Notes: generated from the sequence alone by a model not told the origin. Positions 1 through 6,598 are shown, counted from the first letter of the stretch. The stretch is DNA of 6,913 nt from GW2011-AR5 sp041645025 (GCA_041645025.1 JBAZQV010000045.1:1-6913); one strand, 5' to 3'. Numbers and translations are program-made.

Positions 1-75
1 CATAGCTGCCATCTCTAAAAATGCTTACGCACTTCAATCTACTTTAAAGTAAGAATATTTAATAAAGAAGTGGGC
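1..75. other. Window edge, no assignable gene
   Basis: Two weak readings are possible. On the plus strand, frame 2 is open from the window edge to a TAA at 50-52 and would give a 16-residue tail ending QSTLK, perhaps the C-terminus of a gene convergent with the MBF1-like gene. On the minus strand there are in-frame ATGs at 12-10 and 3-1 (reading M-A-A-M) that could open a gene running out of the window, but neither has a good Shine-Dalgarno sequence or a box A at the usual distance. I cannot choose between them. The segment at 56-71 is T-rich on the minus strand and could help terminate MBF1 transcription. Confidence 0.2.
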
Positions 76-432
76 TCACTGCTCCTGATATCCCAGCATC
101 TTAATCTTCAGCGCCTTTTCCAGTTTTTTAGCAAGCTCGTCCGTAGGACGCATGCCGCGTTCGACGCGTTCCAATACAGAGGCTTTTTCGTTTATTTTCT
201 TTCCCATGTCCTCTAGGCTGAGTCCTGCTTTGGTGCGTGAACTCATTATGATTTTCGAGAAGTTGGGATCTATAGTGTTGAAATCCATCCGGTTCTGGCG
301 TTTATCACTAATCTCCACACTTATTTCGGCCCTTTTGCCTAGATTTGAGCAGGCGCTACAAACAGACAATATGATTCCTTCTATCTCTGTTTGTACAAGC
401 GTTGCATTACGGCCGCACAATTCGCACTCCAT
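76..432 (-). CDS. MBF1-like zinc-ribbon/HTH protein
   Basis: This 118-residue protein has the architecture of archaeal multiprotein bridging factor 1. An N-terminal zinc ribbon uses C3/C6 and C25/C28 (CELC and CSAC). A poorly conserved linker follows to about residue 55. A C-terminal helix-turn-helix of the Cro/C1 (HTH_3) type covers about residues 58-115, with the family-like stretches RTKAGLSLEDMGKKINEK and ERVERGMRPTDELAKKLEK. Archaeal MBF1 usually has about 150-170 residues, so this one seems to have a short linker. Eukaryotic MBF1 is a transcription coactivator. Archaeal members have been reported to bind the small ribosomal subunit through the HTH domain, so a role in translation is as likely as one in transcription. 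The ATG at 432 is supported by a box A-like TTTATAAG 22-29 bases upstream, which implies a leaderless mRNA. The stop codon is TGA. Family is confident; cellular role is inferred. Confidence 0.88.
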   Translation of the reverse strand: MECELCGRNATLVQTEIEGIILSVCSACSNLGKRAEISVEISDKRQNRMDFNTIDPNFSKIIMSSRTKAGLSLEDMGKKINEKASVLERVERGMRPTDELAKKLEKALKIKMLGYQEQ

Positions 433-453
433 ATTTTCCTGATTGTTGGAAAG

Positions 454-461
454 CTTATAAA
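454..461 (-). promoter_or_regulatory. Box A promoter of the MBF1 gene
   Basis: Read on the minus strand this is TTTATAAG, at -29 to -22 from the MBF1 ATG. That is the spacing expected for TBP binding when transcription starts at or next to the start codon. The plus strand of the same AT-rich block reads TTATAAAT at 455-462, so it could also promote divergent transcription towards 613-846. Confidence 0.6.
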
Positions 462-618
462 TTATAATAATAAGGATATCGGTATGAAGTACGCGCTGAA
501 CAGCATAATATGCAATATCATTAGCTTCAGCCCTATTCAGATTATTATTGCCTAAAATGGCGATGATTTGACCCTGCTTCTATTCCTTCAGATTTTTGGC
601 AGGGACAAACCTATGTTT

Positions 619-625
619 GAGGTGA
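619..625 (+). promoter_or_regulatory. Strong Shine-Dalgarno of the interrupted small gene
   Basis: GAGGTGA matches the complement of the 16S rRNA 3' end (GGAGGTGAT) over seven contiguous bases and lies five bases before the ATG at 631. It is the best ribosome-binding site in the window. It selects 631 over the in-frame ATG at 613 and is the main evidence that the reading frame here is, or recently was, translated. Confidence 0.65.
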
Positions 626-630
626 AAAAA

Positions 631-846
631 ATGCAAGTTTGTGCACATGTCGGAAGGAATAATACAAGATAGCACGTAGTCGGAGAAAGAGAATTCACAA
701 CTTACGATGGAAAAACAGTCGTAGATGGAGAATTAATTCAGAGAGGTCCTGACTATTTTGCGCGGGTTGGAAAAAGTGAATATAGAGCATGTATAATAGA
801 ATATGAAAAAGGGAAAGCGTGGCGAATAGACAGCCGTCCACTGTAA
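631..846 (+). pseudogene. Small gene interrupted by an in-frame TAG
   Basis: The frame opens at ATG 631 behind a strong Shine-Dalgarno sequence and reads 13 codons (MQVCAHVGRNNTR). It meets TAG at 670-672, then stays open for 57 more codons to TAA at 844-846. The downstream part looks like a real small protein: charged, with alternating hydrophobic residues suggesting beta strands (for example FARVGKSEYRACIIEY). It contains no ATG, GTG or TTG, so it cannot start separately with a usual codon. With the TAG read as an amino acid the product would be 71 residues. I do not recognise the family. The simplest explanations are a point-mutated pseudogene or a sequencing or assembly error. Readthrough or pyrrolysine decoding is possible but unlikely, because TAG ends the fibrillarin gene in this window. 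It ends 36 bases before ileS, with the ileS promoter between them. Confidence 0.5.
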
Positions 847-853
847 TTAAGTC

Positions 854-861
854 TTTTAATT
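854..861 (+). promoter_or_regulatory. Box A promoter of ileS
   Basis: TTTTAATT lies at -29 to -22 from the ileS ATG at 883. No Shine-Dalgarno sequence lies between them. This matches a leaderless archaeal promoter and supports ATG 883 over the in-frame TTG at 874. Confidence 0.6.
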
Positions 862-882
862 TACTTCACTAAATTGATACGT

Positions 883-3687
883 ATGAACAAGCAGCAGGAA
901 GAAGAAATAAAGCGCTTCTGGGAAAGTCATAATATTTATGAAAAAAGCAAAAGAAGCGGCAAGAGGTTCTATTTTGTAGACGGGCCGCCATATGCAACCG
1001 GTTCAATTCACATGGGAACAGCCTGGAACAAGATACTCAAGGATGCTTACATAAGATTTTGGCGAATGAACGGATTCGATGTGTGGGACCAGCCTGGCTA
1101 TGATACCCACGGATTGCCTATAGAGAACAAGGTGGAGAAGGAATTCCAGATAAAATCGAAAAGCGGCATAGAAAAAATGGGTATAGAAAAATTCGTACAT
1201 GAATGCCGAAAGTTTGCAACAAAATACATAGATATAATGAATCAGCAGTTCGCTGACCTGGGTGTATGGATGGACTGGTCTAATCCCTACCTAACCCTGA
1301 CAAATGATTATATAGAGGGCGCCTGGGCAACATTCAAGATCGCTTTTGAAAAGGGCCTGCTTTATCAAGGATTCTATCCGGTCCATGTGTGCTCTCGCTG
1401 TTCTACTGCCGTGGCTTATAATGAAATTGAATACACAAACGTCGCAGACCCTTCTGTTTATGTCAAATTTCCTGTCAAGGATCAGCCAAACACATATTTG
1501 CTGATATGGACAACAACGCCATGGACCCTGCCTGCTAACACAGGCATAATGGCAAAGCCGTCAGCTGATTATGTCAAAGTAAAAATAGGGGATGAAATCT
1601 TGATACTTGCAAAGGACCTTATGGAAGACGTGATGAAAAGGGCCGGAATAACTGGCTACAAAATAGTTGGTAACATGAAAGGCAAAAAACTCGATGGTCT
1701 CGAATACGAACATCCTCTCAAGGACTTGTTCAAGTTTCAGGAACCGATAAAACACAAGGTTGTGCTTTCTGAGCAATTCGTAGAGATGGAGAGCGGCACA
1801 GGCCTGGTTCACACGGCCCCTGGTTTTGGCCAGGAGGACTACAAGGTTGGCGTTGAAAACGGTCTGGCAATAGTCTCACCTGTGAAAATGGACGGCACAT
1901 TCAATGAGGAATGCGGGCCTTTCTCTGGCGTGCATGTCAAAGTTGCGGACAGACAAATATCAGATATTCTTAAGGAGCGCAACATGCTTTTGCATGAAGA
2001 GAAAATAACGCACGACTACCCCATGTGCTGGCGCTGCTCTTCGCCGCTATTGGAGATGGCGGTCACCCAGTGGTTCTTCCGCGTCACGCAGATAAGGAAG
2101 GATCTTCTCAAGGAAAACAAAAAAGTCAACTGGTACCCTAGCTGGGCCGGGCAGCGCTTCGAGAACTGGCTCAACAGTCTGGGTGACTGGCCGATTTCAA
2201 GGCAGCGCTACTGGGGAATACCACTTCCCATATGGACATGTGAGTGCGGAGAAGTCAAGGTAATAGGCTCTTCTGACGAACTGCCAACAAAACTGAAGGA
2301 TCTTCACAGGCCTTACATAGACCAGATAACGCTTCCGTGCAAGTGCGGTTCGCAGATGAAACGCATATCGGATGTTCTTGATGTGTGGTTTGATTCTGGT
2401 TTAGCTAGCTGGGCGCCGCTTGGTTATCCGAAGAACAAAGAACTGTTTGAAAAGATGTGGCCGGCGGACCTTAACATAGAGGGGCCTGACCAGATAAGAG
2501 GCTGGTGGAACTCACAACTTATAACAAGTGTCATAACATTTGGCAAGGCGCCTTTCAAAAACATACTCTTCCACGGGTTTGTCCTGGATGCACACGGCTC
2601 GAAGATGTCAAAGAGCAAGGGGAACGCAACAGCACCAGAAGAGGTGGTAAAAAAATACGGAAGGGATGCGCTCCGATTATATCTGTTATCTTCGGCACCA
2701 TGGGATGACTTTTACTTCAAATGGACAGACGTCGACGGAATAGCAAAGTCCTTTGTGGTGATGGAAAATAGTTACAACTATGTGCACACCTACGTCTGTG
2801 GCGTGAAGAAAGTCAAGGAGCTGGAACCGGAGGATCAATGGATTCTTTCGAGACTGAACAATGTCATCAACGTCGCAACAAAAGAATTCAGGGAGTATAA
2901 CATTCACAAGGCGACAAACGCAATAACAGACTTTATGCTTAATGACTTTTCCAGAGTTTACATAAAAATGATACGCGACCGTGTATGGCCTGGGTATACC
3001 GGAGATGACAAAAAAGCCGCGATGTATGCCCTAGACAATGTGGTGCGAATAACTTCCAAGTTGTTAGCGCCGATTTGTCCTTTCTTCGCGGAGCGTATGC
3101 ACATAGACCTGAAGGAAAAGGAAGATAGTGTGCACATGTGCAAGTGGCCAAAGGCGCAGACTAAACTGATGAATACTCAGATAGAAAAAGAGATGGAATT
3201 CGTCAAGGAAATTGTAGAGGTTGTAAACTCTGTGAGAAAAGAAAATAATGTGAAGATAAGATGGCCAGTAGAAAGTGTTTACGTGGAAAGCGATGACGAG
3301 GTTGTTAAAAGTGCTCTTATAACATTTGAAAAAGTTTTGAAGAACATGTCAAATACGAAATACGTTTCCATGGGCAAGACAGATGGCTACAAGAAGGAAT
3401 TCTCAAAGGGTAGTGTTTATGTAAGCAAAAAAGTTCTCATGGGCGAAGCTTTGCTAAGGGAGTTCCTAAGAGAGATACAATCACAGAGGAAGAAAAACGA
3501 TCTGAAAGTGAGCGACCGCATAGTTCTCTACATAGACAACGAAGCCATGAGGGAATATGAGACGGAAATAAAAAATAAGGTGGGCGCGAAGGAAGTTTTC
3601 TTCGGCCTTGTTGAAAATGCCACCGGTTGCGTGCAACTCGATGACGAGAAAATCAACTTCAAGATAGAAACAATACAAAAAATTTGA
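883..3687 (+). CDS. ileS: Isoleucyl-tRNA synthetase
   Basis: A cytoplasmic class Ia synthetase of 934 residues that joins isoleucine to tRNA-Ile using ATP. The HIGH signature is HMGT at 43-46, after DGPPYATGSI. KMSKS is at 574-578. The CP1 editing domain, which clears mischarged valine, shows the threonine-rich TTTPWTLPAN (from 210) and HTAPGFGQED at 310-319 with the conserved Asp at 319. Cysteine pairs at 170/173 and 382/385 are probable zinc ligands, and further pairs occur at 453/455 and 486/488. DVLDVWFDSG is at 497-506. The sequence style is archaeal/eukaryotic. Archaeal IleRS is commonly about 1,030-1,060 residues, so the C-terminal appended region seems reduced; no bacterial-type C-terminal zinc finger is visible. 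ATG 883 is preferred over TTG 874 because of the box A spacing. The DHH gene follows after 5 bases, so the two are probably cotranscribed. Confidence 0.97.
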   Translation: MNKQQEEEIKRFWESHNIYEKSKRSGKRFYFVDGPPYATGSIHMGTAWNKILKDAYIRFWRMNGFDVWDQPGYDTHGLPIENKVEKEFQIKSKSGIEKMGIEKFVHECRKFATKYIDIMNQQFADLGVWMDWSNPYLTLTNDYIEGAWATFKIAFEKGLLYQGFYPVHVCSRCSTAVAYNEIEYTNVADPSVYVKFPVKDQPNTYLLIWTTTPWTLPANTGIMAKPSADYVKVKIGDEILILAKDLMEDVMKRAGITGYKIVGNMKGKKLDGLEYEHPLKDLFKFQEPIKHKVVLSEQFVEMESGTGLVHTAPGFGQEDYKVGVENGLAIVSPVKMDGTFNEECGPFSGVHVKVADRQISDILKERNMLLHEEKITHDYPMCWRCSSPLLEMAVTQWFFRVTQIRKDLLKENKKVNWYPSWAGQRFENWLNSLGDWPISRQRYWGIPLPIWTCECGEVKVIGSSDELPTKLKDLHRPYIDQITLPCKCGSQMKRISDVLDVWFDSGLASWAPLGYPKNKELFEKMWPADLNIEGPDQIRGWWNSQLITSVITFGKAPFKNILFHGFVLDAHGSKMSKSKGNATAPEEVVKKYGRDALRLYLLSSAPWDDFYFKWTDVDGIAKSFVVMENSYNYVHTYVCGVKKVKELEPEDQWILSRLNNVINVATKEFREYNIHKATNAITDFMLNDFSRVYIKMIRDRVWPGYTGDDKKAAMYALDNVVRITSKLLAPICPFFAERMHIDLKEKEDSVHMCKWPKAQTKLMNTQIEKEMEFVKEIVEVVNSVRKENNVKIRWPVESVYVESDDEVVKSALITFEKVLKNMSNTKYVSMGKTDGYKKEFSKGSVYVSKKVLMGEALLREFLREIQSQRKKNDLKVSDRIVLYIDNEAMREYETEIKNKVGAKEVFFGLVENATGCVQLDDEKINFKIETIQKI

Positions 3688-3692
3688 TTTTT

Positions 3693-4769
3693 ATGAGAAG
3701 AGCCATTAACTTTCTGGAGAAAATAAAACCGACAGATGAGATAGTTGTTATATTCAACAACGACGGGGATGGCATCTGCTCCTGCGTGCTTCTTAACAAG
3801 TTCCTGGAAAAAACAGGCCGAAAGAAGCCTTACATTATACCGCAGCCGATGCCCATGGACAAGAACATAATACAAAGGATACAGACAACGGTACCCAACA
3901 AACTAATATTTCTTGACATAGCAGTGGACCAACAGCAAAATGTTCTGAAGAAGTTAGGCTCTATCTGTGACATCATGATAGTTGATCACCATCAGGTTTT
4001 CAAGGACATGAATCGCCAACAGACTGATGCATCTTCGCATCATACGTCTGCACTGGTACATTATAATCCAAGAATAGAAACCCATGACACCTACAGGTCA
4101 ACATCTTACTGTGTCTACAAAATATGTTCCAAAATAATTGACATGAGTGACCTGCTTTGGATTGCAGGCGTAGGTATGGTATCAGACTACAACCTAGAAG
4201 ATTCAAAAGACTTGGTGAAAGAGCTGAAGAAAATCTATTCTCTGGAGGAGCCGCTCTACGGAACGAAGCTGGGTAGAATAGCGGATATGATAACATCCAC
4301 ACGGGCTACCAACATACTTTCATGTGAGCAAATGGTTGGTGTATTGGAAAATACCAATTTCGAAGATTTTGAAAAAGCGAGGAACGCTGACAAGATGGTA
4401 GAGTCGCAAAAAATAATAGAGAATGAAATAACAGACATCCTCGCAGACTACGAGCATAAAATGGAGCGGTCTGGAAAAATAATATTTTATAACATAAAAT
4501 CGAAATTCAATCTAGGATCTTCTATATCCACAAAGATAAGCGAGAATGTACAGAAGGATCTGGTTGTTGTCTATGAAAGATCAGGCAACCGGATAAAAAT
4601 ATCTGCCCGCAACCAGGCTAAAAATATCAACGCCGGAAAGGTTATGCAAAGAGCTTCCAAGGAAGTTGGCGGCTCTGGCGGCGGGCATGAGGCTGCTGCA
4701 GGTGCTACATTTCCTGCTGTTGAGTGGGATAGATTCAAGGATATTCTAATAAAAATGGTGAATAAGTAA
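3693..4769 (+). CDS. DHH-DHHA1 family phosphoesterase
   Basis: A 358-residue member of the DHH superfamily (RecJ/NrnA/archaeal GAN relatives), metal-dependent enzymes that hydrolyse phosphodiester bonds in DNA, RNA, short oligonucleotides or related small molecules. The metal-binding motifs are present: NNDGDG with Asp24 and Asp26, Asp75 in FLDIAVD, Asp98-His99-His100 in VDHH, and Asp165 in GMVSD. The C-terminal DHHA1 substrate-binding domain ends with GGGHEAAAG at about 329-337. The first motif has Asn where many relatives have His. No OB-fold or other accessory domain of bacterial RecJ is seen. ATG 3693 lies 5 bases after the ileS stop. A TTG at 3684, overlapping that stop, would add three residues. 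Neither has a Shine-Dalgarno sequence, so translation may be coupled to ileS. The family is sure; the substrate is not, with a GINS-associated or RecJ-like exonuclease or an oligoribonuclease as candidates. Confidence 0.92.
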   Translation: MRRAINFLEKIKPTDEIVVIFNNDGDGICSCVLLNKFLEKTGRKKPYIIPQPMPMDKNIIQRIQTTVPNKLIFLDIAVDQQQNVLKKLGSICDIMIVDHHQVFKDMNRQQTDASSHHTSALVHYNPRIETHDTYRSTSYCVYKICSKIIDMSDLLWIAGVGMVSDYNLEDSKDLVKELKKIYSLEEPLYGTKLGRIADMITSTRATNILSCEQMVGVLENTNFEDFEKARNADKMVESQKIIENEITDILADYEHKMERSGKIIFYNIKSKFNLGSSISTKISENVQKDLVVVYERSGNRIKISARNQAKNINAGKVMQRASKEVGGSGGGHEAAAGATFPAVEWDRFKDILIKMVNK

Positions 4770-4803
4770 GGCGGCGCCCTGGATTAGGTTAGTGTAATAT
4801 AAA

Positions 4804-4816
4804 TCATTTTTCTTGT
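4804..4816 (+). terminator. Possible T-rich terminator after the DHH gene
   Basis: A T-rich run (five Ts at 4807-4811, then C and two Ts) starts about 38 bases after the DHH stop codon and just before the convergent fibrillarin stop. Archaeal RNA polymerase can terminate at T-runs without a hairpin. No similar run serves the minus strand in this 48-base gap. Confidence 0.4.
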
Positions 4817-4817
4817 T

Positions 4818-5459
4818 CTACATTCTTGCCAAAAGCATGGCGTGTTTCTCTTCGTGAGGTTCCAAATCAATCATCTGTAGGACGGAGAATCCGGCTTTCT
4901 CTACTTTTCTTTTTTCCTGCTCGTAAATTTCTTTTGGTTTTTTTGTAACGTCGATGCTCTGGGACTTGATAGAAATTAACAGGTATCCACCTTTCTTCAG
5001 AAAAACTTTACAGTTCCGCAGGGCTATTTCCGTTTCATCTGGCTGCGCCACATCACAAAAAACAACATCACACTCTTCTATCCACCGGTAGCTTTCGGGC
5101 TTCCGCGCATCTGCTTTCAATGCTGCCATGTTCCTTCGCTGGTTTGCCAAATCAATCAGCGAACGTAGAACACGCTCGGCAAACTCTATACCATACACGA
5201 AACCGTTTTTACCTATTATGTCACTGACGTGTGAAATGGTTGTTCCGGTGGATGCACCCAGATAAAGTACAATAGAATCTTGTTTTATTGGCATCTCCTT
5301 AATACCATTAACTATAGCAGCTCCAAGCTTGCTTCTTTTTGGGTCCCACTCACGCTTGTCATCAATAAGGCGCTCGTTATAAACATTTTTTCCTGGAGTA
5401 AGGTTAACAGTATAAATTCTGTTACCATCATTGAATACGCCTGGAAATAGTTGCTTCAT
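4818..5459 (-). CDS. flpA: Fibrillarin, RNA 2'-O-methyltransferase
   Basis: A 213-residue archaeal fibrillarin, the catalytic subunit of box C/D RNPs. It uses S-adenosylmethionine to 2'-O-methylate rRNA, and tRNA in some archaea, at sites chosen by C/D guide RNAs. The short N-terminal beta domain (about residues 1-55) contains TPGKNVYNE. A Rossmann-fold methyltransferase follows. The SAM-binding loop is LGASTGTT (67-74), followed by SHVSDI; the acidic ribose-binding Glu is at 92 in YGIEF; Asp117 and DVAQP at 136-140 are in place; and the C-terminal DLEPHEEKHAM closes the fold. The length is slightly below the usual 225-230. ATG 5459 overlaps the nop5 TGA in an ATGA arrangement, and AAGGTGA at 5464-5470 sits four bases upstream as a Shine-Dalgarno sequence. 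Fibrillarin and its Nop5 partner are thus translated from one mRNA. The gene ends in TAG, showing that amber is a normal stop here. Confidence 0.96.
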   Translation of the reverse strand: MKQLFPGVFNDGNRIYTVNLTPGKNVYNERLIDDKREWDPKRSKLGAAIVNGIKEMPIKQDSIVLYLGASTGTTISHVSDIIGKNGFVYGIEFAERVLRSLIDLANQRRNMAALKADARKPESYRWIEECDVVFCDVAQPDETEIALRNCKVFLKKGGYLLISIKSQSIDVTKKPKEIYEQEKRKVEKAGFSVLQMIDLEPHEEKHAMLLARM

Positions 5460-6421
5460 GCATTCACCTTTTTTATTTCATCCATCATTTCACTCTTCAG
5501 ATGCTGAGCATCATCTCTGCCGGAATAATAGTCGATGCGTGCAGCCAGCATAAGTTTTGATGAAAGGATACGTGCTATCTTTCCCTTATGCTCATTGTTT
5601 GCTGTCTGGATAAGATTAGAATTGTAAATTATTCCGTACTTTGGACTTTTGCCTCCCTTATTCATATGCCGGAACAGTGCTTTCTCTGCACCCAATAGTT
5701 GTATTGTGGATGCTGGCATTCTTGCCAACCTCTCCAGCGAGCCGGCTGCGGCGAGCAGGCGAGCAGCTATCAGGGGATCGACAAGTGCGGAGAAGTTATG
5801 TGCAATTTCTTTCATTGTGCTTTCTATATATTTTTCCATTTTCTTTTTTTCTCCGTTCAGGTACTGTATGGTCAGCGCGAAATTCCTTAGGGTGTTCTCG
5901 TCTAGCTCGGTGAGGTCAACACCAATACTAGGCTTGAAACCTGGCATATTCTCACGGCGTCCGTACTTTGCAACGACGTCTTCTATGTTTACGTTTTTGA
6001 TTTCCGGATAGTGAAGTGAGTACCACTCATAAAGCCGCTCCGTAAAAATATTCACAGCTCTTGACAAATCGTCTAGAGAACGTATTGCCTGAACAACCAA
6101 CCTGTCGCGACCTATAGTTCCCTGCAGATTCCGCTTGGATAGGGCCACGGAAAAGGAGGATAGAAATTCATTTAATTCCTCGTCAGTCATATTGCAAAGT
6201 CCTTTTGCGTACTCCCTGAAATTCTTTCTAAGTATATGATAGGCTTCGTCGGATTCAGCTGTCTTATAGCCGGAGAGGTTTGATAAGAAATCTTTGCTAA
6301 TCTCTTTATCAAGGAACTTATCTATGGCGTTCTTTCGGTCCCATATTTTGTAGTAGAGCAGTTCGCCTGATTCGGAAAAGGCAAAAATGCCTATGGGCGA
6401 CTTTGCCAATAGCGCTTTCAT
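5456..6421 (-). CDS. Nop5 (Nop56/58-type) C/D RNP core protein
   Basis: A 321-residue Nop5, the scaffold of the archaeal box C/D methylation complex. It holds fibrillarin at its N-terminal domain, dimerises through a coiled coil, and binds the L7Ae-K-turn RNA through its NOP domain. The N-terminal domain spans about residues 1-110. Helices suited to the coiled coil follow at about 112-200. The NOP domain begins near 205 with VDPLIAARLLAAAGSLERLA, then MPASTIQLLGAEKALFRHM (GAEKALFRH from residue 244), SPKYGIIY and KGKIARILSSKLMLAARIDYY. The protein ends about 20 residues after that, without the lysine-rich tail of many homologues, and is shorter than the usual 370-410 residues. The start is supported by a box A at -30 to -23. 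It overlaps fibrillarin by 4 bases. Identification is firm. Confidence 0.95.
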   Translation of the reverse strand: MKALLAKSPIGIFAFSESGELLYYKIWDRKNAIDKFLDKEISKDFLSNLSGYKTAESDEAYHILRKNFREYAKGLCNMTDEELNEFLSSFSVALSKRNLQGTIGRDRLVVQAIRSLDDLSRAVNIFTERLYEWYSLHYPEIKNVNIEDVVAKYGRRENMPGFKPSIGVDLTELDENTLRNFALTIQYLNGEKKKMEKYIESTMKEIAHNFSALVDPLIAARLLAAAGSLERLARMPASTIQLLGAEKALFRHMNKGGKSPKYGIIYNSNLIQTANNEHKGKIARILSSKLMLAARIDYYSGRDDAQHLKSEMMDEIKKVNA

Positions 6422-6426
6422 AGGTA

Positions 6427-6434
6427 TTTAAATT
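6427..6434 (+). promoter_or_regulatory. Possible box A for the S17e transcript
   Basis: TTTAAATT on the plus strand is the best box A-like motif between nop5 and S17e. If used, transcription would start near 6455-6460 and give a 5' leader of about 140 bases before the S17e ATG. It lies about 10 bases from the opposing nop5 box A, so TBP occupancy of the two could interfere. The start site is an inference. Confidence 0.35.
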
Positions 6435-6443
6435 CTACAAAGC

Positions 6444-6451
6444 TATTAAAA
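6444..6451 (-). promoter_or_regulatory. Box A promoter of the nop5-fibrillarin operon
   Basis: Read on the minus strand this is TTTTAATA, at -30 to -23 from the nop5 ATG. That is the same distance as for MBF1 and ileS, and no Shine-Dalgarno sequence lies between, so the operon mRNA is probably leaderless. A second AT-rich motif, TTTAAATA at 6432-6425, is too close to the ATG to serve nop5. Confidence 0.55.
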
Positions 6452-6459
6452 TGCTGTTA

Positions 6460-6598
6460 AGTAAGGACATAAATTCGGGAAGGTCAAGTACTCCCCTTTC
6501 TTTGGGATGTACAGAAACCTTTACACGAAAAACGTCTGACGAAAAGCAGACTGACGACAAAGTCGTCGTTCGGCTAGTCGTATTTGAGAGGGGTTTGT
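6460..6598 (+). promoter_or_regulatory. Structured S17e mRNA leader, possible translational switch
   Basis: Three local hairpins can form. The first is 6488-6512, GTACTCCC with GGGA-(T bulge)-GTAC around an 8-base loop. The second is 6534-6551, GTCTG/CAGAC with an 8-base loop. The third is 6553-6567, GACGAC/GTCGTC with an AAA loop. In competition with the first, CCCCTTTC at 6493-6500 can pair with GAGAGGGG at 6586-6593, which contains the S17e Shine-Dalgarno sequence; this makes eight contiguous pairs, one of them G-U. The heptamer CTGACGA also occurs twice (6536-6542 and 6551-6557), so either copy can pair with the segment at 6563-6568. Seen in the sequence: the pairing potential. Inferred: that it regulates translation. 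Confidence 0.4.
6588..6591 (+). promoter_or_regulatory. Shine-Dalgarno of S17e
   Basis: GAGG, inside the longer GAGAGGGG, lies 7 bases before ATG 6599. It selects this ATG over the in-frame TTG at 6584, and the protein then begins MGNIR as S17e proteins do. Confidence 0.65.

Larger units (their letters stand above)
433..630. other. Intergenic region with palindromes and a weak hairpin
   Basis: No RNA gene or convincing protein gene was found here. The region begins with the MBF1 promoter block. At 495-513 two palindromes overlap by two bases: GCTG-AA-CAGC (495-504) and GCATA-A-TATGC (503-513), which could be a protein-binding site. At 572-604, CCCTGC and GCAGGG form a 6-bp inverted repeat around a 21-base loop. 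It ends just before the Shine-Dalgarno sequence of the small interrupted gene and may be part of that gene's leader. Confidence 0.4.

Noticed and set aside
152..442. Plus-strand open frame opposite MBF1
   Set aside because: It is the antisense shadow of a recognisable zinc-ribbon/HTH gene and matches no family I know.
433..582. Minus-strand extension of the MBF1 frame, open for about 45 codons upstream of ATG 432
   Set aside because: The stretch looks protein-like in part but has no ATG, GTG or TTG in frame, and the well-spaced box A lies inside it. The zinc ribbon also begins right after ATG 432, as expected for MBF1.
670..672. Pyrrolysine or general amber reassignment as the explanation for the interrupted small gene
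   Set aside because: Fibrillarin terminates at TAG exactly where the family ends, so TAG acts as a stop here. Pyl genes are not in the window, so this stays a check rather than a claim.
433..882. tRNA or other structured RNA gene in the largest intergenic gap
   Set aside because: No T-loop-like GTTCRANNC or acceptor-stem pairing was found on either strand, and no complete box C plus box D pair.
5641..6011. Plus-strand open frames inside nop5
   Set aside because: They are antisense to the strongly conserved NOP domain; cysteine/phenylalanine/serine-rich content is typical of a shadow frame.
6536..6558. K-turn or box C/D-like element in the S17e leader (CUGA and UGACGA motifs), tempting beside nop5 and fibrillarin
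   Set aside because: No RUGAUGA box C is present. When the G-A pairs are placed, the flanking stems have mismatches next to the bulge and the inner stem is only one pair. Not enough to call an L7Ae site or a C/D guide RNA.
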